Position numbers and translations under genes: made by a program. Source: Ophiosphaerella korrae (taxonomy: Eukaryota; Ascomycota; Dothideomycetes; Pleosporales; Phaeosphaeriaceae). Taken from it: a stretch of 64,000 nucleotides of DNA. Below, in pieces: positions 45,280 through 58,922 of this stretch. Below the pieces are notes generated by a model, which saw nothing but the letters and a program-made list of their open reading frames with translations, was not told the origin of the DNA and made no database searches. How positions within the stretch are numbered: position 1 is the stretch's first letter; each line of letters opens with the position of its first letter. The stretch covers positions 310,001-374,000 of the forward strand of contig JALNQF010000010.1 of assembly GCA_028456385.1 (NCBI GenBank), in the 5' to 3' direction.

Positions 45280-48200
45280 CTTTACTAATTTAGTTATTAC
45301 GAAAAGTAAAGCGTAAGTAGCGTATAGTCTAGCTAATACAATAGTAGAAAGTTTAACTAAAACTAGTAAAGCTCCTAGGAGTAGTTATAAGTTAGATAGC
45401 ACTATATAAGAAATAATTAAAGAACGTATTAATAAACTAATAGACAAAAAAGAAGATATAAAAATAGTAATTAACGCCTTAGAAACGTAGAATAAAGAAC
45501 TACAAGACTACTTAAAATAAAATAAAGTATAGATTAAAGCTATTATTAAAGGATAAAACTAGATAGAACTAATTACCTAACAATTAGAAATAAGTGCGAT
45601 AAAGAAACTGCTTAAGATACCTATTCTTAAGAAATTTAATAGAATAAGGGAGAAACTAAGACCTTTTATAGCCTTAGTATAACTCTAGATAGATATACAA
45701 GTACTACACTTTAATATAGAAAAAAAGAAAGTAATATATATTAGATTGTATCTTAAAGAAGACGTAATAAGATAGTATAAACTCTATTAGATAGATTATT
45801 TAATACACGTACTAATAATATAGAAAGATAAAACTAGAGCTATCTTTAGAAGTTATAAGTACTTTATAAAGTAAATAAGAGTAGTATTTAGAGATATAGA
45901 TATTACCTAATAAGCTAAAGAGAAACTTAAGAGGATTGCATAGAACAAGAGTATTCTAGAATACGTATTATAGTTTAAATAACTAGCCTAGAATATAGAA
46001 TAGAACAAAGTATCCTTAATATTACGATTTAAACAAGGACTAAATACAAAAATCTAATACGAGATAATCTACATAGAAAAACCTAGAATACTAGAAGCTC
46101 TAAAGTAATAAGTAATATAGATTAATAACAATCTTAGAGAATAGAAAAAGAATAAGTATAGTACCTAACTAAGAAACTAGGATACTAAAGACTCTATAAT
46201 CCTTAACGTAAATAAGGATAAGAAAAAGAAAAAGAATAAAGACTTTATATACTTTAACTATAGTAAGAAAGGCTACTACGTAAAAGATTACTAATTATAA
46301 AAGAAAAAGGATATAGTATACTATAAATATAAGAAACTAAGATACTTTGTAAAAGACTATAGAAGTAAAGACCTAAAGAAAGAAATATAGTTAAAGACAA
46401 CTAAAAAGAAGAAAGAAGTACTATAAGTATAGGCTAAACTTTAGGAGAAGGTAGCTAAGAGTAAAGAATTATAGCACGTAATACTTAATTAGACCTTTTG
46501 TTATAATAACGACTACTATATATATCTTTCTAGTAAGTAGAAAGTAAGATATTTCTTATAATAGAGAAATAGAGTAGTAGTAATAAAAGAAAGAACAAAA
46601 GCGTAGCTAAAAGAGATAGTACACGTAATAGACTTACTAATAAAAGATTTAGAGAGGGAAAAGCCCTTAGTACTATTAATCTAGGCTAAAGGACTAGCAC
46701 TAGATAAAGAGACTACTATAGCTTCCTCTAAAGAACTACAAGAAAGTAAAAAGTAAGTTAGTATAAGAAGTATAAAGTATACCTAGCTAGATATATATAG
46801 CTATAATAGCTATACAATAATAGATATAGAAGAATAAAACAAAGAATAGAAGTTTATTTAGATATACTTAATAGTTATAAGTATAGAAGAAGTGTACAAA
46901 GACTAGAAAGAATATAATCTAAAAGAAATAAAGTTTATACTATTTTAGGAATAGATAAAATAGTATATAGTTATAGTAAAAAGAATACCTATATAAAAAG
47001 AGTAGTAATACCTTATAAAAAAGACGTAATAGATTAATAAAGCCTATATACTAAGAGTACTAGTAGTATACTATATTCTAACTATAGAGATACCTAGGAA
47101 GGACAAATACTAAGAAGGGGATAATAAGATAATAGATCTAGAATATCTAGCACACTTTAAAGTATTATAGATATTATACCTAGATAAGAATTATACTATA
47201 TATAGAAACTCTAAAACAAATAACAATATATAGCCTATAAGAAGAAAAGGCTATAATTATATAAGAGTAATTCTAGTAGAAGATATCTAAAGATAAGAGA
47301 TAATCCTAGAAGATAGATATTTAGTAGTAAAACCTAGCCTAAAACTATCTAAGAAATGCGTCTAAAGAGAACTATAGTACAAATATATATATAATAAATG
47401 TTTAAAATATAAAGAATATAAACTTAGAGTAAAGCTATAGCTCTAAAAGAATAGATAATTTATAAAGATACTTAAACAAGAACAATTAAAAGGTGTAAGA
47501 GGCTTACACATTATAAAAATAGGTATATACTAAAGAAGGAGAGTATAATTAATAATTAATAGTAGAGCTATAAAAAACTTTATATTAAAGAAGTTTATAG
47601 AAAGCTAAGGAATGTGTTATATAGTAAAGAGATACTCTTAACAACTAAGTATAATTAAAAGAAAACTATTCTAAGAACCTATTAGGTTTAAAACAGTTCT
47701 CTTTACACTAGAGTTAAAAGAAATAAAGATTAACAATATAGTTATAGATATAATAATAATTAACAATAAATAAGAAATTATACTAAAGATACTATAGTTA
47801 TAGATAGTTAACCTATATATTAATTAGAGAATAGGAAGAATTAGCTACTATAAAATAGAAAAGCTAAGAGCTAATATAAGTACTTATAAAGGAGAATTCC
47901 TAGAAGAATATAAGAAATAAGAACTATAGCTTATAGAGCTAGAAGACTACTTTCTAGAATATTAGCTATAGGACTTAGTAATAGAGATAGAAGAAAGGAA
48001 AAACGTTAGATAGAGCCTAGTCTATAGAAAGATAGAAGAAGAATCTAAGATTAAACAAGTATTTATTAAAAACGTAATTAAGAAAAGATAGATATAAGAA
48101 TCTAAATCCTTAGTAGTATATAAACTTATATTTGTAGATAAAAAAGAAATAAGTAATAAGAGGCCCTACGTAGACTTTAAGAAAACTAACGTAGTTATAA

Positions 48201-50880
48201 ACAAAAACTAATACCCCTTACTATAAATAGATAAGATACAAGCTAGACTAAAGAAAGTAAAAATCTTTACAAAACTAGATATCTAGAACGCCTACTACTA
48301 GATTAGAATTAGAGAAAGTAATAAATAAAAAACAGCGTTTAGAATATAATAGAGACTATATGAATATTTAGTTATACTATTTAGACTAATAAACGCACTA
48401 GCTGCGTTCTAAGAAAGAATTAATATAGTACTAAGAGAGTACTTAGATATATTTATATTTATATACCTAGATAATATCCTTATATTCTTAAAAATAAAGG
48501 AGGAACACGTATAATATATATATAAGGTGCTAGAAAAGCTAGTAGAAAATAAATTATTTCTTAAAATAAGAAAATACAAATTCTATACAAAGGAAATAGA
48601 TTTCCTAGGGTATATTATAGAACTAGGAAAGATTAAGATTAATCTAGAAAAGATTAAGTTAATTAATAAATAGCTAACACTAAAAAACCTAAGAGAGGTA
48701 TAATAATTCTATAGCCTAGCTAACTTTTATAAAAAGTTAATAGTAAAATAGTCTAAAGATATAGAACTAATTATAAAACTTATAAAAAAAGACACGCTAT
48801 TTAAATAGATAAAAGAATACAAAGAAGTATTTAACAAGATTAAAAGAAAGTTTATAGAAAACCTAGTTATTAGAATATATAACCTAGACCTACTAGTAAT
48901 AGTAAAAATAGATATATCTAACTTAGTCTACAGAATAGTACTAATACAAGAAGATCTAAGGACTAAATAAGAATACTTAGTTAAATACTTCTCTAAGAAA
49001 ATAAAGCTAGTAGAGCTTAACTACTTAATTTACGATAAAGAAATACTAGTAATCTACAAAGTATTTAAATAATAGAGAGTATACCTATAAAGAGTAAAAT
49101 ATTAAATAAAAGTCTATATAGACTATAAGAATCTTATAAGATTTATACTAAACAAAGAACTATTATAATAATATATAAGATAGTAGAAATTCCTATTAAT
49201 ATTTAATATAGAAATTATATATATAAAAGAGAAAGATAACTAATTTATAGACGCCCTTAGTAGAAAGCTAGACTTACAAGAAGAAGTAAGCGCTACTAGT
49301 ATAGTTCTAGTTAAGAACAAAGTAGGATATTTAGTCCTAAATATACCTAAAATAGCTACTACACTTAAAAGAATAAGTAGTAAGCTAGACAAATAGATTT
49401 AAAAAATAACGTAAGAAGTACTTAAAGAAATAAAAAAATTAGAAATCTAAGAAGGACTTATATAAGTATATAGAAGAATATATATTCTAAGAAAGATTTA
49501 GAGAGAATTTATATAATAATTCTATAAACTACTAGTATATAGTTACTAAAGTATTAAGAAAATATTAAATAGACTACTATAAGACTATTATATCCTAAAA
49601 GTAAGATAATTAGTAGAAGAAGTACTATAAGACTATATAGAATACTAGAGAAATAAGTATAATAGATATATACTATATAGAATACTATAACTAGTAGAAG
49701 TACTAAGATAACTATAGAAAGTTATTATAATAGACTTTATTACAAAACTACCTAAGTTAAAAGACCTAATATTAGGAGTAGAGTATAATAAAATACTTAT
49801 AATAGTAGATAAGCTTATAAAGTATATATACTTTAGACTATATAAAGAAAAAAGTAAGATAGAGATTACTATATACTAAGTCTTAGAAACTATAATAAGC
49901 TAGTATAGTATTCTAGATAAGATTATTATAAATAGAGACGTATAATTTATATTAAAACTATAAGAAATAATAATAGCGTAACTAAGAATATAATATACAA
50001 TATTAATAGTATATTATCTATAGATAGATAGATAATTAGAATAAGCGAATTAGATAGTAGAATAATACTTAAGATGCTACCTTAACTACAAGTAGAATAA
50101 CTAGGTATAACTACTACTTATAGCATAACTAGTATACAATAGTATAAAGAATATAGTAATAAGAGTATTACTCTTCTTTATAAACTATAGATTTAACCCT
50201 AGCGTATATAGTATACCTAAAAGTATAGAATTATAAACTCTAAGAGGAGAAAACCTTACAAATAGAATAAAAGAGATACATAATTAATTAAGATAAGATG
50301 TAGAATTCCTATATAACTAAATAACAAAGTACTATAACAAGAAATATAAAAAGGGACCCTAATTTAGAGAGGGAGAAAAAGTATAGTTAGTTAAAAAAAA
50401 CATTAAGAGTAAACAACTTAATTTAAAACTAGATTATGTTAAAATTAGACTATACAAGATTAAAAAGGAAGTTATACTAGTTATATATAAATTAAAGCTA
50501 CTAAATAAAATAAAGATATACTTAATATTCTATATATTACTACTAGAACAAGTACTACAAGACGTAAAACTATTAGTGTACAAAGTAGACACGTATAGAG
50601 AATAAGAAGAATAAGAAGTTAAAGAAATTCTAGTACACTAGTTCTATAATAGTAGAAACTACTACTTAGTAAAATAGATAGGTATAGATAAAAAAGGACA
50701 ACTATAGGAAGATACCTAGGAACTAGAAGAAAACCTTAACTACTTTAAGAAACTAGAGGACTTCTAAAATTAAAACCCTCTAGAACGCCTAGTAGTAAAC
50801 TAAGAAAACTAATATTACTACTACTAGATAGAGAGGCGATAGGAGCGTTTAATACAATAAGAGCTAGAGTAGCTCTAACT
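45280..50880 (+). pseudogene. gag-pol of N, destroyed by RIP
   Basis: Identifiable by frame reading despite stops. Two zinc knuckles read YFNYSKKGYYVKDY and YYKYKKLRYFVKDY, with the zinc-binding Cys and His positions turned to Tyr. RT reads IYLDNILIF, with the second Asp of YxDD now Asn. Integrase reads IIIDFITKLPKLKDLILGVE, then LIIVDKLIKYIYF. The chromodomain reads RNYYLVK followed by a stop where Trp is expected. Every deviation is explained by G-to-A or C-to-T. It cannot encode a functional polyprotein. Confidence 0.88.
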
Positions 50881-51420
50881 ATATTATTAAAGTCTAACTT
50901 AGCTTCTATTACACGAGACTATTTAGATAACTTAGTATTATTATAAGCTTTTATCTTACAAAGACACTTAATATAAGAATAAAGCTCTACTAGCTTATAA
51001 AGAGTTAACTTATACTTAGCTTTAGCTATAGTAAGCTATAATAATAGTTACGCTTAAGCCCTATTAATAGCTTACTCTACATAACTTAGTAGAGAATAAT
51101 TATATAATAATTAAATACTTACACTCTATAAGTAAAACACCTAACAAATTATACTTATACTAAATATTAGCAAGAATACACTTACTATAATATTTACTAT
51201 CCTTTAAGGATATAAAGTATAAAAGGCCTAACTTAGTATAATAATAATAAAGGAATATTTTAACCTTATTATAAATAATACAAGCTATAAGAAGAAGTTT
51301 ATTACGTTAAGAATAGGAAAGTATAAAGAGTAATAAGGAACTAGAGATTAATAAAGAAATAGGACTAATAACCTTAGCTCTAGAATAGATAAATAGAGGC
51401 CTACTTAGAAGAGAGGATAG

Positions 51421-51868
51421 TATTACGACTATAACAAGAGAATATTAGATAGAGTTAATTAGTTCTAACTTAGTTACTAACAAAATATAAGACAAGTAAG
51501 GTAACAACCTAGATTAGAAAACTAACTATAATCTAGACACGTAACAAATTTATAAATTCGCGATCTTAGTAATTATAAAGTTATAAAGCTAGACACGTAA
51601 TAAATTTATAAATTCGCGATCTTAGTATTTACAAAGTTATAAAGCTATATAGATAGTATAAGTATATAGTTAATAAGATGCGTATTATTAAGATAGTATT
51701 AGTAATCTAATCTCTTAACTATAGAACGCTAATACAAGATAGTTGTAAAACATCTTCTATTATTAATAAGTTATTATACAATTACAATACAAGCCTTTGT
51801 TATTAACTTATAATCTACTAATAACTTTAGGCACTAAGAAGTTAACCCTAGTAATTAGACCTATAATA
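51421..51868 (+). repeat. 3' LTR of N
   Basis: 448 bp, same length as the 5' copy; differences are transitions. Confidence 0.9.
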
Positions 51869-54800
51869 CTAAGATACTTTGTAAAAGATTATAAGAGTAA
51901 GGACCTAAAGAAAGAAACTTAGTTAAAGATAATAGAGAAAAAGAAGGAAGTACTATAAGTATAGGCTAAACCTTAAGAAAAGGTAGCTAGGAGTAAAGAA
52001 TTATAGTACGTAATACTCTATTAAACCTTTTATTACAAAGACAACTACTATATATATCTTTCTAGTAAGTAAAAAGTAAGATACTTCTTATAATAGAGAA
52101 ATAGAGTAGTAGTAATAAAAGAAAGAATAAAAGCGTAGCTAGAAGAAATAGTATACGTAATAGACCTACTAATAAAAGATTTAAAGAGGGAAAAGCCCTT
52201 AGTACTATTAATCTAGGCTAAAGAACTAGTACTAGATAAAGAGACTACTATAGCTTCCTCTAAAGGACTATAAAAAAGTAAGAAGTAAGTTAGTATAAGA
52301 GGTATAGAGTATACCTAACTAGACGTATATAGCTATAATAGCTATACAATAATAGATATAGAGAAATAAAATAAAGACTAGAAGTTTATTTAGATATACT
52401 TAATAGTTATAAGTATAGAGGAAGTGTACAAAGACTAGAAAGAATGTAATCCTAAAAAAATAAAGTTTATACTATTTTAAGAATAGATAAAATAGTATAT
52501 AGTTATAGTAGAAAGAATACCTATATAAAAAGAATAGTAACACCTTATAAGAAAAACGTAATAGATTAATAAAGCCTATATACTAAAAGTACTAGTAGTA
52601 TACTATATCCTAACAATAGAGATACCTAGAAAGGACAAGTACTAGAAAGGAGATAATAAGATAATAGATCTAGAATATCTAGTATACTTTAAAGCATTAT
52701 AGATATTATACCTAGATAAGAATTATACTATATATAGAAATCCTAAGATAAATAACAACGTATAGCTTATAAGAAGAAAAGGCTATAATTATATAAGAGT
52801 AATTCTAGTAAAAGATATCTAAGGATAAGAGATAGTCTTAGAAGATAGATATTTAGTAATAAGACCTAGCCTAAAACTATCTAAGAAATACGTCTAAGAA
52901 GGACTATAGTACAAATATATATATAACAAATATCTAAAATATAAAAAATATAAACTTAAAGTAGGGCTATAGCCTTAGAAGAATAGATAATTTATAAAAA
53001 TACCTAAACAAGAATAGTTAAAAGGCGTAAGAGGCCTATATATTACAAAAATAAGTATATACTAAAGAAGGAGAGTATAATTAATAATTAATAGTAGAGC
53101 TATAAGAAACTTTATATTAAAGAAGTTTATAGAAAACTAAAGAATATATTATATAACAAAGAAGTACTTTTAACAACTAAGTATAATTAAAGGAAAACTA
53201 TTCTAGGAACTTATTAGGTTTAAAATAGTTCCTTCTACGCTAGAACTAGAAGAGATAAAGATTAATAATATAGTTATAGATATAACAACAATTAATAATA
53301 AACAAGAAATTATACTAGAAATACTATAGTTATAGATAGTTAACCTACACATTAATTAGAGAATAAGAAGAATTAGCTACTAAAAAATAGAGAAGCTAAG
53401 AGCTAATATAAGCACCTATAAAGGAAAATTCCTAGAAGAATATAAGAAATAGGAACTATAGCTTATAGAGCTAGAAGACTACCTTCTAGAATATTAGCTA
53501 TAGGATTTAGCGATAGAAATAGAAAAAGGAAAAAACGTTAGATAGAGCCTAGTCTATAGAAAGATAGAAGAAGAATCTAAGATTAAATAAGTATTTATCG
53601 AGAACGTAATTAAGAAAAAATAGATATAAGAATCTAAATCCTTAGTAGTATATAGACTTATATTTATAGATAAAAAGAGAATAAGTAATAAAAGGCTTTG
53701 CGTAGACTTTAGGAAAACTAATATAGTTATAAATAAAAACTAATACCCTTTACTATAAATAGATAAGATATAAGCTAGACTAAGGAAAGTAAAAATCTTT
53801 ATAAAACTAGATATCTAAAACGCCTATTACTAGATTAGAATTAAAGAAAGTAATAAATAGAAAATAGTATTTAGAATATAATAGGGACTATATAAATATT
53901 TAGTTATACTGTTTAGATTAATAAACGCACTAGCTGCGTTCTAAGAAAGAATTAATATAGTACTAAGAGAGTACTTAGATATATTTATATTTATATACCT
54001 AGATAATATCTTTATATTCTTAGAAATAGAAGAAGAACACGTATAACACGTATATAAAGTACTAGAAAAGCTAGTAGAAAATAAGTTATTTCTTAAGATA
54101 AGAAAATACAAATTCTATATAAAGGAAATAGATTTCCTTAGATTTACTATAGAACTAGGAAGAATTAAGATTAATCTAGAAAAAATTAAGTTAATTAACG
54201 AATAGCTAACACTAAAGAACCTAAGAAAAGTATAATAATTCTACAGCCTAGCTAACTTTTGCAAAAAGTTAATAGTAAGATAGTCTATAAATATAGAACT
54301 AATTATAAGACTTATAAAGAAAGATATACTATTTAAATAGATAAAAGAATGCAAAGAAGTATTTAATAAAATTAAAAGAAAGTTTATAGAAAACCTAGTT
54401 ATTAGAATATATAACCTAGACCTACTAGTAATAGTAAAAATAGACGCATCTAATTTAGTCTATAGAATAGCACTAATACAAGAAGATCTAAGAACAAAAT
54501 AAGAATACTTAGTTAAATACTTTTCTAAGAAAATAAAGCTAGTAGAGCTTAACTACCTAATTTATAATAAAGAAATACTAGTAATTTATAAAGTATTTAA
54601 GTAATAGCGAGTATACCTATAAAGAGTAAAATACTAAACAAAGGTCTATATAGACTATAGGAATTTTATAAGATTTATACTAAATAAAGAACTAATATAA
54701 TAATATATAAGATAGTAGGAATTCCTATTAATATTTAATATAGAAATTATATATATAAAAGGGAAAGACAACTAATTTATAGATACCTTTAGTAGAAGAC

Positions 54801-56952
54801 TAGACTTATAAGAAAAAGTAAGCGCTACTAGAATAGTTCTAGTTAAGAACAAAGTAGGATATTTAATCCTAAATATACCTAAAATAGCTACTATACTTAA
54901 AAGAACAAGTAGCGAGCTAGATAAATAGATTTAGAAAACAACGTAAGAAGTATCTAAAGAAATAGAAAAATTAGAGATCTAAGAAGGACTCGCATAAGTA
55001 TATAGAAGAATATATATTCTAAGAAAGATTTAGAGAGAATTTATATAGTAATTCTATAAACTACTAGTATATAGTTACTAAGGTATTAAGAAAATATTAA
55101 ATAGACTACTATAGGACTACTATATCCTAAAAGTAAGATAATTAGTAAAAGAAGTACTACAAGACTATATAAAATACTAAAGAAATAAGTATAATAGACA
55201 TATACTATATAGAATACTATAACTAGTAGAAGTACTAAGATAACTATAAGGAGTTATTACAATAGACTTTATTATAAAGTTACCTAAGTTAAAAGATCTA
55301 ATATTAGGAGTAGAATATAATAGAATACTTATAATAGTAGATAAACTTATAAAGTATATATACTTTAGACTATATAAAGAGAAAAGTAGGATAGAGGTTA
55401 CTATATACTAGGTTCTAGGAACTATAATAAGCTAGTATAGTATTCTAGATAAGATTATTATAGATAGAGACGTATAATTTATATTAAAGCTATAGAAAAT
55501 AATAATAGCGCAATTAGGGATATAATACGTAATATTAATAGTATATTATCTATAAATAGATAGATAATTAGAACGAGCGAATTAGATAGTAGAATAATAC
55601 CTAAGATACTACCTTAACTATAACTAGAATAACTAGGTACAACTACTACCTATAGTATAACTAGTATACAATAGCGCAAAGAATATAGTAATAAAAGTAT
55701 TACTTTTTTTTATAAACTATAGATTTAACTCTAGCGTATATAGAACGCTAAAGAATATAGAATTATAGACTCTAAGAAAAGAAAACTTTATAAATAGAAT
55801 AAAAGAAATATATAATTAATTAAGATAGGATATAGAATTCTTATATAATTAAATAGTAAAGTACTATAATAAGAAATATAAAAAAGGACCCTAATTTAAA
55901 GAGGGAGAAAAAGTATAGTTAGTTAAGAAAAATATTAAGAGTAAACAATCTAGTTTAAAACTAGATTATATTAAAATTAGACTATATAAGATTAAAAAGA
56001 AAGTTACACTAGTTATATTTAAATTAAAGCTACTAGATAAGATAAGAATATACCTAATATTCTATATATTACTACTAGAATAAGTACTATAAGACGTAGA
56101 ACTACTAGTGTACGAAGTAGATATATATAGAGAATAAGAAGAATAGGAAGTTAAAGAAATCCTAGTATACTAGTCCTATAATAGTAAGAATTACTACCTA
56201 GTAAAATAGATAGGTATAGACAAGAAAGGACAACTATAGGAAAATATATAAGAACTAGAAGATAACCTTAGCTACCTTAAGATACTAGAAGACTTCTAAA
56301 ATTAAAACTCTCTAGAACGCCTAGTAGTAAACTAAAAAAACTAACATTACTACTACTAGATAGAAAGGCGATAGGAGCGTTTAATATAATAGGAGCTAGA
56401 GTAGCTCTAACTATATTATTAAAGTCTAGTTTAGCCTCTATTATATAAGACTATTTAGACAACTTAGCGTTATTATAAGCTTTTATCTTACAAAGACGCT
56501 TAACGTAAGAATAAAGCTCTACTAGCTTATAAAGAGTTAACTTATACTTAGCTTTAGCTATAGTAAGCTATAATAATAGTTACGCTTAAGCCCTATTAAC
56601 AGCTCGCCCTATATAACTTAGTAGAAAACAATTATATAGTAATTAAATACTTACACTTTATAAGTAAAATACCTAACAAATTATACTTATACTAAATATT
56701 AGTAAGAATATACTTATTATAATATTTACTATCCTTTAAGGATATAAAGTATAAAAGGCCTAATTTAGTATAATAATAATAGGAGAATATTTTAACCTTG
56801 TTATAAACAATATAAGCTATAAAAAGAAGTTTATTACATTAAGAATAAGAAAGTATAGGGAGTAATAAAGAACTAGAGATTAATAAAGAAATAAGACTAA
56901 TAACCTTAGCTCTAGAATAGATTAATAGGGACCTACTTAGAAGAGGAGATAG

Positions 56953-57399
56953 TATTATAACTATAACAAGAGAATATTAGATAAAGCTAATTAGTCCTAA
57001 CTTAGTCGCTAACAAAATATAAGATAAGTAGGGTAACAATTTAGATTAGGAAACTAACTATAATTTAGATACGTAACAAATTTGTAAATTCGTAATCTTA
57101 GTATTTACAAAGTTGTAAAGTAGGACACGTAATAAATTTATAAATTCGCGATCTTAGTATTTATAAAGTTGCGAAGCTAGATAGATAGTACAAGTATATA
57201 GCTAATAGCGATATATATTATTAGGGTACTATTAGCAATTTAATCCTTTAACTATAAAACGTTAATACAAGATAGTTATAAAATATCTTCTATTGTTTAT
57301 AGTTATTATAGATTACCTCTAAACCTCTAATATTAACTTATAATCTACTAACACTTTTTAGGCACTAGAAAGTCGACCCTAGTAAAAAGCCTAATAATA
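56953..57399 (+). repeat. 3' LTR of M
   Basis: 447 bp, TATTATAACT...CTAATAATA, same length as the 5' LTR of M. Confidence 0.9.
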
Positions 57400-58479
57400 T
57401 TTATAGTTTTTTATAAAGTATTTTAGTTTTCTATATTTATAATATACTATATCTTTTTTCCTCTATAATTAGTAGTCCTTTACGTAGTAGCCTTTCTTAC
57501 TATAGTTAAAGTACGTAAAGTCTTTATTCTTTCTTTTTTTCTTATCCTTATTAGTATTAAGGATTATAAGGTCTCTAGTATCTTAGTTTCTAAGTTAGTT
57601 ACTATACTTATTTTTTTTTTCTATTCTTAAAGATTATTATTAATTTAGATTACCTACTATTTTAGAGCTTCTAGTATCCTAGGTTTCTCTATATATATTA
57701 TTTTGTATCTAATTTTTATATTTAGTCTTTATTTAAATTATAATATTAGAGCTAATTTATTCTATTCTATATTTTAGGATAGTTATTTAAATTATAATAC
57801 GTATTTAAGAATACTTTTACTTTGCGTAAGCCTCTTAAGTTTTTCTTTAGCTTATTAGGTAATATCTATATCTCTAAATACTACTTTTATTTATTTAGTA
57901 AAGTACTTATAACTTCTAAAAATAGCTTTAGTTTTATCTTTTTAGGTTATTAGAGAGTATATTATATAGTCTATCTAGTAAGGTTTATACTATCTTATTA
58001 CGTCTTCTTTAAGGTATAGTCTAATATATATTACTTTCTTTTCTTTTATATTAAAGTATAGTACTTATATATCTATCTAGAGTTATACTAATACTATAAA
58101 GGGTCTTAGTTTCTCCTTTATTCTATTAAACTTTTTAAAGATAAGTATCTTAAGTAGCTTCTTTATTATACTTATTTCTAATTGTTATATAATTATTTCT
58201 ATCTAGTTTTATTTCTTAATAATAGCTTTAATCTATACTTTATTTTATTTAGAGTAGTCTTGTAGTTTCTTATTCTACGTTTCTAATACTTTAATTACTA
58301 TTTTTATATCTTCTTTCTTGTTTATTAGTTTATTAATACGTTCTTTAATTATTTCTTATATAGTACTATCTAACTTATAACTACTTTTAGGTACTTTATT
58401 AGTTAAACTTTCTACTATTATATTAGCTAAACTATATACTACTTACGCTTTACTTTTCTTAATATCTAAATTAGTAAGG

Positions 58480-58922
58480 TGTAATAGGTCTCTTAGGGTT
58501 AACTTCCTAGTAACCTTTAGGTATTATAGGTAGATTAAGAAGTAATAATAAAAGCTTGTATAGTAATCTATAATAGGCTAGGAATAATAGAAGATATTTT
58601 ACAACTATCTTAGTATTATCGCTTGTAGTTAATAATTAAATTACTAATACTATCCTAATAATAAGTATTATTACTAACTATATACCTACGTCTCTTAGCT
58701 AACTTTGTACTTTATATTTACTAAGATCGTAAATTGTAAATTTATTACGTACCTAGCTTTATACTTTGTATTTACTAAGATCGCGAATTGTAAATTTATT
58801 ACGTATCTCTATTATAGTTAGACTCCTAGTTAAGTTTATTACTTTATAGATTATACGTACTTTTGTTATCTATAGTAAGGCTAACTAGCTTAAATTAGCC
58901 TTTAACTATTATAGCTATAATA
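58480..58922 (-). repeat. 5' LTR of Z
   Basis: 443 bp, reverse orientation. Gag of Z begins immediately to its left. On the + strand it begins TGTAATAGGTCTC, as does 31287-31739. Confidence 0.85.

Larger units (their letters stand above)
44832..51868 (+). mobile_element. Complete Ty3/gypsy chromovirus N, 7037 bp
   Basis: LTRs of 448 bp lie at 44832-45279 and 51421-51868, with an internal region of 6141 bp. The TSDs are CTAGG (44827-44831) and CTAAG (51869-51873), differing by one G/A transition. The element sits within the second zinc knuckle of M's gag. Order on the + strand: gag, zinc knuckles (46241-46360), RT (YLDN 48464-48475), RNase H (about 48890-49280), integrase core (about 49720-49940) and chromodomain (about 50650-50765), then a polypurine tract (about 51405-51420). 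RT before integrase plus a chromodomain defines a Ty3/gypsy chromovirus. It is the youngest insertion in this lineage. Confidence 0.93.
43324..57399 (+). mobile_element. Ty3/gypsy chromovirus M, forward, interrupted by N
   Basis: 5' LTR 43324-43770 (447 bp), gag 43771-44831, then the inserted copy N, then pol 51874-56952 and 3' LTR 56953-57399 (447 bp). The internal pieces sum to 6140 bp. Perfect TSDs TTTAT lie at 43319-43323 and 57400-57404, inside the gag-pol of Z. RT carries YLDN at 53996-54007. A purine-rich tract (AGAAGAGGAGATAG) precedes the 3' LTR. All frames are broken by RIP. Confidence 0.92.
31287..58922 (-). mobile_element. Ty3/gypsy chromovirus Z, reverse, host of all later insertions
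   Basis: LTRs in reverse orientation lie at 31287-31739 (3') and 58480-58922 (5'). The flanking 5-mers are CGTAT (31282-31286) and TGTAT (58923-58927), again one RIP-type transition apart. Z's own internal pieces are 31740 to about 35156, 41686-43323 and 57400-58479. Together they equal about 6.13 kb, the internal length of intact family members (6.14 kb). Gag lies next to the 5' LTR at right, and integrase/chromodomain next to the 3' LTR at left. The insertion interrupted the P1 transposase gene. Confidence 0.82.
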
